DNA of 64,000 nucleotides, taken from NCBI GenBank assembly GCA_041738505.1, contig JBGSPQ010000023.1, positions 1 to 64,000 on the forward strand, in the 5' to 3' direction. This document shows, piece after piece, positions 58,361-64,000 of the stretch; the stretch's first letter is position 1; each line of letters begins with the position of its first letter. A program made the position numbers and the translations under genes. This DNA comes from JBGSPQ01 sp041738505 (GTDB taxonomy: Bacteria; Patescibacteriota; Gracilibacteria; UBA1369). The notes beneath the pieces were generated by a model. The model ran no database searches and was not told the DNA's origin. It saw only the letters and a program-made list of their open reading frames with translations.

Positions 58361-59557
58361 TTATCCGTTGAGCAGTTGCATTGTCTGCAGGGCGATTTCT
58401 TTTTCCTCGTCGGTGGTTATAACGTAGACTTTTACTTTGCTTGTCGGCGTGCTGATTTCAATGGCGTTTTTTTTGTTTTTTTTGTCGTCCAGCTTCAGTC
58501 CCAGATATGTAAGATATTCGCAGGTTTCTTTGCGCACGTACCAGGCGTATTGGCCGATTCCGGCGGTAAAGACTATTGCGTCCGTTCCGTTTAAGGCGGC
58601 GGTATAGGCGCCGATGTATTTGGCCAGTTTATATGATAGATAGCTGATGGTGAACATGGCTTTTTTGTCTTTTTTTTGCGCTTTTGCCCAGACGTCGCGC
58701 ATGTCGGAGCTTTCGCCGAAGATGCCGAGCAGACCGGATTTTTTGTTTAAAATAACATCAATTTCTTTGGGCCCGATTTTCAGTTTTTCCATTAATTTAT
58801 AGACGATGGCGGGATCGATGTCCCCGCAGCGCGTGCCCATGGGAAGGCCTTCCAGCGGGGTGAAACCCATGCTGGTGTCCACGGATTTTCCGTCTTTGAT
58901 GGCGGTTACGCTTACTCCGTTGCCCAAATGGCAGGTGATGATTTTGCCGGTGCCGCGCTTTTTCCCGCTTCGTGATTTATCCAGCATTTTTTGCGCCTCT
59001 TTGCTCACAAACAGGTGGCTGGTGCCGTGAAAGCCGTATCTCCTGATGCCGAATTTTTTGTAATATTCCAGAGGCAGAGCGTACAGGTAGGCCTTGGGTT
59101 CCAGTGTCTGATGGAAAGCGGTATCAAAAACCGCCGTCTGCGGAACGTTTTTTAGCTGTTTAAGGACGGCTTTTATCCCTTTCAGGTTGGGGGGATTGTG
59201 CAGGGGCGCCAGGCGGGAAAGTTTTTGGATTTCTTTGATTACCGCGGGGGTGATTTTCACCGGATTGCGGTATTTTTCACCTCCGTGGACAACTCGGTGC
59301 CCAACCGCTTTGATTTCGGCCAGATTTTTTATAAATTTTTTGGAGATTAATTCATCAAGAGCTTTTTTCAGCGCTTGGTCGTAGTTTTTCACGCTGCCCT
59401 GAAAGCCGATTCTATCAATCATGCCTTCGTATAGGCTGGTAAGGTGGGAGTGATTGTTGCCGTTGCGCGGGGATTTTTTGGCGCCGTTTCCTTCCGAAAC
59501 TTTAAACAGTTCGTATCTTAAGGAGGACGATCCCGCGTTTAAGACCAGAATTTTCAT
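58361..59557 (-). CDS. ackA: Acetate kinase
   Basis: 398 residues, full length. Acetyl phosphate plus ADP gives acetate plus ATP. Motifs: LNAGSSSLRYELF at the start, GHRVVHGGEKY, FDTAFHQTL, RYGFHGTSHLFVS and GNGVSVTAIKDGKSVDTSMGFTPLEGLPMGTRCGD. Overlaps the end of pta by four bases (ATGA), so the two are translationally coupled and work as one substrate-level phosphorylation pathway. Confidence 0.96.
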   Translation of the reverse strand: MKILVLNAGSSSLRYELFKVSEGNGAKKSPRNGNNHSHLTSLYEGMIDRIGFQGSVKNYDQALKKALDELISKKFIKNLAEIKAVGHRVVHGGEKYRNPVKITPAVIKEIQKLSRLAPLHNPPNLKGIKAVLKQLKNVPQTAVFDTAFHQTLEPKAYLYALPLEYYKKFGIRRYGFHGTSHLFVSKEAQKMLDKSRSGKKRGTGKIITCHLGNGVSVTAIKDGKSVDTSMGFTPLEGLPMGTRCGDIDPAIVYKLMEKLKIGPKEIDVILNKKSGLLGIFGESSDMRDVWAKAQKKDKKAMFTISYLSYKLAKYIGAYTAALNGTDAIVFTAGIGQYAWYVRKETCEYLTYLGLKLDDKKNKKNAIEISTPTSKVKVYVITTDEEKEIALQTMQLLNG

Positions 59558-60627
59558 TTGGTTTTTTTGATTAGACCGGCAAGTCTGCTTTTGCGTTCCT
59601 CGGTGTTGCCGCGGGCATACAGTTTTCCGTATTTCACTTCGTACATCATTTCCTCCGATTCGCAGGCGGTGATGGCCGCCAGATCGGCAATGTCGCGGTA
59701 TGAGCAGCCGCGCGAAAGGTCGTTGACAGGTTTTTTAAGTCCCTGCAGAAGTGGGCCCACGGCTTTGGCGCCGGCAAGTCTTTCCACCAGTTTATATGCG
59801 ATGTTTCCGGCTTCCAGTGACGGGAAAATCAATACGTTGGCGTCGCCTTTGATTAAGGAACCGGGGAATTTTTTGTCGGCGATAGCGGGTACCAGAGCGG
59901 CATCCACCTGCATTTCCCCCTCCACAATCAGGTCGGGGCGGCGGTCGCGGATTAGCGCGACGGCCTCTTTCACTTTATCAACGACGGGATGTTTTGCGGA
60001 TCCGGCGGTGGAAAAAGAGAGCATGGCGATTTTGGGTACAATGTTGAATCTTTGCGCGGTTTCGGCCGTATCAATGGCGATGTCGGCCAGATCGTGCGAA
60101 TTGGGTTCGGGGTTGATGGCGCAGTCGGCAAACAGGAGCAGACGGTTTTCAAATACCATAAAGAAAATGCTGGATACTTTGTGAAATTTTTCTTTGGTTT
60201 TGATTATCTGCAGAGCGGGGCGGACGGTGTCCGCGGTGGAGGATATGGCTCCGGAAACCATGCCGTCGGCGCCTCCCAGTTGGACGGTCATCACGCCAAA
60301 GTAGTTTACGTCGTTGATAAGTTTTTTGGCTTCATCCTCCGTCATGCCCTTGTCCTTGCGGATGCGGAAGAGTTCGTTTGCGTACACTTTTTGGATTTCC
60401 GGGTTGGTGTTATCAATAATGCGGACTTTGTCCCATTTGATTTTTAAGCCCAGTTCCTCCGCGCGGGCGTGAAGAACATCCTCTTTGCCGATTAGAATGG
60501 GGCGGCATGTTTTTTCTTTGAGCATTGTTTCCACCGCTTTGAAAGTCCTTTCCTCCGATGCTTCGGGGAAGATGATGCTTTTTTGGAGTTTTTTGGCGCG
60601 TTTTTTTACTCCGGCAAGAAAGTTCAT
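59554..60627 (-). CDS. pta: Phosphate acetyltransferase
   Basis: 357 residues, the short (class I) type with only the catalytic PTA domain. Converts acetyl-CoA plus phosphate to acetyl phosphate. Motifs: IIFPEASEERTFKAVE, YFGVMTVQLGGADGMVSGAISSTADTVRPALQIIKT, ALSFSTAGSAKHP-like (AMLSFSTAGSAKHP), VEGEMQVDAALVP, NVLIFPSLEAGNIAYKLVERLAGAKAVGPLLQG. First gene of the pta-ackA operon; promoter at 60656-60684. Confidence 0.95.
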   Translation of the reverse strand: MNFLAGVKKRAKKLQKSIIFPEASEERTFKAVETMLKEKTCRPILIGKEDVLHARAEELGLKIKWDKVRIIDNTNPEIQKVYANELFRIRKDKGMTEDEAKKLINDVNYFGVMTVQLGGADGMVSGAISSTADTVRPALQIIKTKEKFHKVSSIFFMVFENRLLLFADCAINPEPNSHDLADIAIDTAETAQRFNIVPKIAMLSFSTAGSAKHPVVDKVKEAVALIRDRRPDLIVEGEMQVDAALVPAIADKKFPGSLIKGDANVLIFPSLEAGNIAYKLVERLAGAKAVGPLLQGLKKPVNDLSRGCSYRDIADLAAITACESEEMMYEVKYGKLYARGNTEERKSRLAGLIKKTK

Positions 60628-60655
60628 GTTTTTGTTTTTTAGATGCGGTTTATTT

Positions 60656-60684
60656 ATTATACCACATCTTTTTGAACGGGTGAA
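60656..60684 (-). promoter_or_regulatory. Promoter of pta-ackA operon
   Basis: On the minus strand: TTCACC (60679-60684), 17-base spacer ending in TGTGG, then TATAAT (60656-60661). The TGG makes it an extended -10 promoter. About 28 bases to ATG 60627. Confidence 0.65.
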
Positions 60685-60694
60685 CTTTTTTGGC

Positions 60695-61387
60695 CTATTT
60701 TAAAGTGAACGATTTGATGTATCCGCGGAGCAGAATTTCGGAGAAGACGGGCAGGAGTTTCCAGCCTTTGATGCCGTGGCTGACCACTTTAACCTTTTTT
60801 TCCTTGATGGCTTTGAGCACGGAGGGGATATTGCGGTCGGCTTCTATAATGGAATAGCCGTGGTTGAAGTAGCGGAGCAGATGATTGTCGCTGGTGCCGA
60901 CCAGGGGGAGGCCGTATTTTTCGGCGGCGACAGCGGCTTTTTTGTTGTTGCGGTTGATGTTGGCGGAATGGAACCAGCTGTATTCAATTGCGTCAAAAAG
61001 TTCTATGTGCTTATCCAGCTGTTTGCCAAGGCTGGTCGGGCCGGGATAATACGGGTGCGGCGCGATCACCAGAATGTCGGGTTTTAGCGCTTTGTAGGTT
61101 TTCAGGTCGTCAAAAGTCTTTAGGTTCTGGGCGCGTACGTCGGCGTTGAGGATTAGAACGTGCCTTTTTTCTATGGTTTTTTCTATGGCGGGGATTAGCA
61201 GAACACGTTTTTCTTCGGCGTATTTGCGTAGATCCTCGCTGAAAATGACCACATTATGACAGGAGATGGCCAGAACGTCGTAGCGGTTGAGTGCCGCGTA
61301 GGCGATGATTTGTTTTTCGGTATGTTTGATTCCGTCTATCGGGTCCTGGCGGGAGTGTACGTGTAATTGGGCTTTAAGTCTGGGCAT
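60695..61387 (-). CDS. PHP-domain metal-dependent phosphoesterase
   Basis: 230 residues. PHP family with LKAQLHVHSRQDPIDG (HxH), ISCHNV, IPAIEKT, IAPHPYYPG and the late GTSDNHLL, giving most metal-ligand His/Asp positions of the trinuclear site. May act on nucleotides or sugar phosphates; the substrate cannot be told. Not attached to a polymerase. Monocistronic or in a loose operon. Confidence 0.8.
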   Translation of the reverse strand: MPRLKAQLHVHSRQDPIDGIKHTEKQIIAYAALNRYDVLAISCHNVVIFSEDLRKYAEEKRVLLIPAIEKTIEKRHVLILNADVRAQNLKTFDDLKTYKALKPDILVIAPHPYYPGPTSLGKQLDKHIELFDAIEYSWFHSANINRNNKKAAVAAEKYGLPLVGTSDNHLLRYFNHGYSIIEADRNIPSVLKAIKEKKVKVVSHGIKGWKLLPVFSEILLRGYIKSFTLK

Positions 61388-61463
61388 AGATTTGTTCGCG
61401 TGCTGTTTTTAAACCGCTTTCTTGGATAAGAAAACCGTTGAATACAATCTTATTTTGGATTTA

Positions 61464-61709
61464 TTATTGCACCACTTTGCTAATGGCCTCGGTGGCTTCC
61501 TGCGCTTCGGCCGCGGCCTCCTGGATTTCCTGCAATTTGCGTTCTGCCGATTCTTTGGCGGTGACTGCCGTGCGGGATGCGCTGTCTATCGTGGCCGCGG
61601 CTTCGTTATACGATTTTGCGGCTTCGTTCTGATAATCGGTGACTTGCTGGCAACCCATCATGCCAATCATAAATAATGCACTCAAAAAAATAACAAAACC
61701 TTTATTCAT
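61464..61709 (-). CDS. Small coiled-coil lipoprotein
   Basis: 81 residues. Signal peptide with lipobox MMGC (Cys at about residue 20), then an almost uninterrupted helix with Ala/Glu heptads (NEAAATIDSASRTAVTAKESAERKLQEIQEAA). Resembles Lpp-like spacer lipoproteins in layout. Start and the preceding stop share one base (TAATG at 61707-61711), so it is translated after the zinc-ribbon protein. Confidence 0.75.
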   Translation of the reverse strand: MNKGFVIFLSALFMIGMMGCQQVTDYQNEAAKSYNEAAATIDSASRTAVTAKESAERKLQEIQEAAAEAQEATEAISKVVQ

Positions 61710-62074
61710 TATTTTTTGTTAAAATAGAATAATGAGCGGAAATCTCCGTTAAATTTGTTTAAAAAGTTGTGGATGTCCAAAACCTCGTCATGGCTTATCA
61801 TGGCCGGATTGTGCGTATTGATTTTCAGCCTGTTGGGGTTTTGTTCATGTTCCGAAAGGGTGACATGAATCATCAATTGGTTGCCGCAATTGGCGCAGGT
61901 AAAGTGAAAAAGCAGGTCGTTGCCCATTTGCGAAACCAGTTTAATACCTTCGTCGGTAAATTTTCTATCGCATTCACCGCAGGGGACGGTTTTTTTGACG
62001 TACTTGATGATTTCTTTCAATTCTTTGTAATCCATTTGTGTAAAGTTAGTGTCGCGGAAGATAGTGTCATGCAT
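61709..62074 (-). CDS. Zinc-ribbon protein of unknown function
   Basis: 121 residues. Two Cys pairs CGEC (about 32-35) and CANC (about 60-63) for one zinc, with LLFHFTCANCGNQLMIHVTL between beta strands. The start ATG 62074 has AAAGGA a few bases upstream, supporting it over an inner ATG 62035. No known family. First gene of a two-gene operon with the small lipoprotein. Cytoplasmic; perhaps nucleic acid binding. Confidence 0.7.
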   Translation of the reverse strand: MHDTIFRDTNFTQMDYKELKEIIKYVKKTVPCGECDRKFTDEGIKLVSQMGNDLLFHFTCANCGNQLMIHVTLSEHEQNPNRLKINTHNPAMISHDEVLDIHNFLNKFNGDFRSLFYFNKK

Positions 62075-62109
62075 CCTTTATTACGTATCCATGATGCCTT
62101 TGTTACGTA
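62073..62109 (-). repeat. Direct repeat at the zinc-ribbon gene start
   Basis: ATCCTTTATTACGTA (62073-62087) and ATGCCTTTGTTACGTA (62094-62109), 21 to 22 bases apart, lie between the promoter and start codon and include it. Possible regulator site or remnant. Confidence 0.45.
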
Positions 62110-62134
62110 AGCTTGTAAAGACTAAGGGCATACT

Positions 62135-62162
62135 ATTTTACAATATATCAACAAATTGTCAA
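62135..62162 (-). promoter_or_regulatory. Sigma-70-type promoter for zinc-ribbon operon
   Basis: On the minus strand: TTGACA (62157-62162), 16-base spacer, TAAAAT (62135-62140). The -35 is inside the 3' end of the upstream nuclease gene (62148-63647). Identical in form to the promoter at 29373. Confidence 0.7.
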
Positions 62163-63647
62163 GGTCAGCGCGCGCATTATCTCCACCATGGCCAGGGTGT
62201 CGCGTTCGCAGTATTTCTTAAGGTCTGTGATCAGCTGTGCGCGGGTGTCGGGGGTGAGCGGGGGAGTGTTGTCGGGTGCAAGGTCGTTGTTGATGCCGGT
62301 GATTTGGAAAATGGCTTCGGAGGCGCTGCCGCCTTCGGCGATTTCAAGATCGGTGTAGGAGAGGTCCGGCGCCATCACGGGCAGGATTTGTTTGATTGAG
62401 GCGCTTCCTCGGAATCGGTAGTCAACGTAATCCTTTTTAAAAATATCCATCAGATCATAAACGCGGTTGTTGACGTCTTCCAGGAAAGGAGCGTATTCCG
62501 GCATCATTTCCGCCATTTCGCTGTTGCGGCTTTTTTCGAAACTTTTGTACCAGACCACCACGTTGCCCGTCGGGCCGATGTTTTGTTTAAGCGTTTTCAG
62601 CAGGTGGGGAACGGGGTTGGATTTTTCGGTATGGAGGAATTCAAAGTGTTTTAGATCACCCGATTTCAGGCTTTCCGGCGACTCCGCTACGTGCAGTGAA
62701 TACTGAAAGGGGATTTGCCGATACGGTTTCATCCCGTTATATAAAGGAACAGCCGGGTTGATTGTTTCGTAATCCAGAAAATATAAAGGGTACTCCAGCG
62801 CTCCCAGTTCTCGCGCGATTTCCTCGTAATCAATAAAGGCGGTTTTTTGTTTGGTCAGTTCCACCTGCAGGTTTTGCGAATCGGAATTAAACCAGTCGTC
62901 CGGGATGTCCGTGATTTTTATAATCCCTTCGCCGGCCAGCGTTTCCAGAGATTTCTGCGTGATGCGCAAAATATCGTAGATGCTGTAGTCGGGAACACTT
63001 CGGTAATAGTATTCCACAAATTTTTCCGTGGGCGGATATTGTAGACTCTTTTTTAGCGCTTTTACACGCGGTTCTTCCGGGGAGGTGAGGATTTTGTATG
63101 CCTGCTCAATCAGCCCTTCGTACTTGGGCATCAGGGCTTGAATGTCCGTCGTCATGTCCACAATTTTCAAAAATTGGTCCGGTTCCAGTCCAACTTTTTC
63201 GTCATATGTGTAATCGCTGTTTACCAGTACCAGATTGATCGAATCCAGTTTGTAGCCGGCCAGCGTGAAAACGTGATATTGAAAACAGAGGTCGGGTAAA
63301 TGCTCTTTTTTTACCTGCGTTGAGCTTTTCACCTCGTAAAGATGGTGGGCTTTGCCGTTCGCGGAGGGCTTTAAAATATCCGCGCGGGCGTAAAATTTAT
63401 CGGTGTAGGCTTTGGGCTGGTAAAGGAGTTCGGTTTTTCCCTCCAGCAGTTTAAGCGCGATGTCCTCCACTTTTTGTCCCTGTCTGGCTATGCGCGACAT
63501 TACATAATCCTCCATCAAATCCGGCCGGTTTTTGCAGAGCCAGGCGTAGAGCGGGCACTCCGCAAAGCGCACGAAGTCGGATTTTGTGATGACGGCGGAT
63601 TTGTGGCGGGCGGAGGCGGGGAGTGTGGTTTTAAATGAAGGTGTCAT
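62148..63647 (-). CDS. DUF2779 family nuclease-like protein
   Basis: 499 residues. Residues about 20-180 look like a Cas4/PD-(D/E)XK domain (SDFVRFAECPLYAWLC; RADILKPS; HLYEVKSSTQV, with the E-x-K pair). The second half (about 290-495) has DEDD-exonuclease features (LYFLDYETINPAVP; FQYSLHV; VVVWYKSFEKSRNSEMAEMMPEY; DLMDIFKK; YCERDTLAMVEIMRAL). DUF2779 proteins combine both and are of unknown function in DNA or RNA metabolism. Cas4-like does not imply CRISPR; no array or cas gene is present. Start ATG 63647. Confidence 0.85.
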   Translation of the reverse strand: MTPSFKTTLPASARHKSAVITKSDFVRFAECPLYAWLCKNRPDLMEDYVMSRIARQGQKVEDIALKLLEGKTELLYQPKAYTDKFYARADILKPSANGKAHHLYEVKSSTQVKKEHLPDLCFQYHVFTLAGYKLDSINLVLVNSDYTYDEKVGLEPDQFLKIVDMTTDIQALMPKYEGLIEQAYKILTSPEEPRVKALKKSLQYPPTEKFVEYYYRSVPDYSIYDILRITQKSLETLAGEGIIKITDIPDDWFNSDSQNLQVELTKQKTAFIDYEEIARELGALEYPLYFLDYETINPAVPLYNGMKPYRQIPFQYSLHVAESPESLKSGDLKHFEFLHTEKSNPVPHLLKTLKQNIGPTGNVVVWYKSFEKSRNSEMAEMMPEYAPFLEDVNNRVYDLMDIFKKDYVDYRFRGSASIKQILPVMAPDLSYTDLEIAEGGSASEAIFQITGINNDLAPDNTPPLTPDTRAQLITDLKKYCERDTLAMVEIMRALTLTIC

Positions 63648-63697
63648 GGTTGTTGATTAACCGTTTCAGTGTATCACGTATTAAACCATGAATAAAT

Positions 63698-63726
63698 TTG
63701 ACATTCATGCCGGTGGTATTTAGATT
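63698..63726 (+). promoter_or_regulatory. Sigma-70-type promoter for last gene
   Basis: TTGACA (63698-63703), 17-base spacer, TAGATT (63721-63726). ATG 63749 follows with AAGGA five bases upstream. Confidence 0.65.
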
Positions 63727-63748
63727 AAATGACCTTAATTAAGGATAT

Positions 63749-64000
63749 ATGTCTGATAGTGAAAAACCCTTTGGCGGCAATGATTTGCCCGAAGAAGCGG
63801 AATATCAATTATCCGAAGAGGAAATTGCCGAAGAGAAAGAGATGAATGACATGCCTGCACTAATTCAAGCTATTTATAATGATTTGTTGATGAGAGGTGT
63901 AATGGAGAAGTATCATTTGCCTTTAGACGACAAATATTATGAAAAAGATGAGGCTGAAAGGCTGGCTATGGAAAAGGAGGTGATTGCCTCTATGGTAATA
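63749..64000 (+). CDS. Acidic protein, 3' end outside window
   Basis: 84 codons from ATG 63749, open at the right edge. Highly acidic (MSDSEKPFGGNDLPEEAEY; SEEEIAEEKEMND) with a helical segment (PALIQAIYNDLLMRGVMEKYH). Not recognised. It has an AAGGA site and promoter of its own. Divergent from the DUF2779 gene. Confidence 0.65.
   Translation, partial: MSDSEKPFGGNDLPEEAEYQLSEEEIAEEKEMNDMPALIQAIYNDLLMRGVMEKYHLPLDDKYYEKDEAERLAMEKEVIASMVI

Noticed and set aside
62148..63647. Cas4-like protein as sign of a CRISPR-Cas locus
   Set aside because: The domain is part of a DUF2779 protein; no cas genes or direct-repeat array are in the window.
1..64000. Recoded UGA (as in Gracilibacteria)
   Set aside because: Several genes, such as the one ending at 11439, end at TGA at the expected length and conserved genes show no in-frame TGA.

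Overview
The window looks like a chromosomal segment of an uncultured, probably fermentative bacterium with an elaborate proteinaceous cell surface. A Patescibacteria/CPR lineage such as Peregrinibacteria is my best guess, but this is inferred from gene content and gene style, not from a marker phylogeny. Supporting points are many unrecognised coiled-coil and membrane proteins, several S-layer-homology (SLH) surface proteins, a B12-type ribonucleotide reductase, an acetate kinase/phosphotransacetylase pair, and very few Shine-Dalgarno sequences. TGA ends several genes normally, so the standard stop code is used.

Layout. 1-6663 (minus) is the start of a giant secreted adhesin whose C-terminal half is built of near-identical 203-residue modules and runs off the window. 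7018-7947 is a fructose bisphosphatase. 8040-11439 is a lipoprotein plus an M23 peptidase/SLH/Cys-rich surface protein with unusually strong ribosome binding sites. 11998-13215 is an HNH nuclease with a G-rich tail, followed by an SLH protein with an uncharacterised C-terminal domain (13467-15476). 15540-20293 holds a TPR protein, a membrane protein and two coiled-coil proteins. 20407-23084 is an ECF-like sigma factor with a FecR-type partner. 23049-29322 (minus) is an envelope operon: SLH-CAP protein, LCP ligase, D,D-carboxypeptidase and MraY.

29458-34197 carries a lipoprotein, a TrmB-type regulator with an operator-like promoter, ComEC and two tandem membrane-anchored methyltransferases. 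34272-39786 has a coiled-coil protein, the ribonucleotide reductase and a DHH phosphoesterase. 39939-41344 is an oxidative-stress operon (superoxide dismutase, BCAM0308-like protein, ferredoxin). 41436-42483 is a set of three related small membrane proteins, one internally deleted. 42590-49538 holds HAD hydrolase, RarA, a CbiM-type cobalt/nickel transporter component, a zinc-ribbon/L7-L12-like membrane protein, a second HNH nuclease, MsrB, a VIT1/CCC1 transporter and an FMN reductase.

49540-49934 is a GC-rich tandem repeat next to tRNA-Glu(UUC). 49985-53861 (minus) is the conserved rpmH-rnpA-yidC-jag cluster extended by an SLH-RlpA protein and an FtsL-like protein. 53930-63647 holds a PabA/TrpG amidotransferase, a PP2C-like/propeller membrane protein, an MGDG-synthase-type glycosyltransferase, pta-ackA, a PHP phosphoesterase, a small lipoprotein operon and a DUF2779 nuclease. 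A partial acidic ORF ends the window.

How it fits together: many genes build or decorate the envelope (MraY, D,D-carboxypeptidase, LCP, M23, RlpA, SLH proteins, YidC, glycosyltransferase). Redox and metal handling (SOD, ferredoxin, MsrB, FMN reductase, VIT1, CbiM) supports the B12-dependent reductase. I did not find one clear-cut new defence-type system. The best candidates for undescribed biology are the multi-domain surface proteins, the inactive-looking PP2C/propeller protein, the sigma/FecR locus and the HNH paralogues with their repeat-derived tails. No similarity search was run; family names come from recognised motifs.
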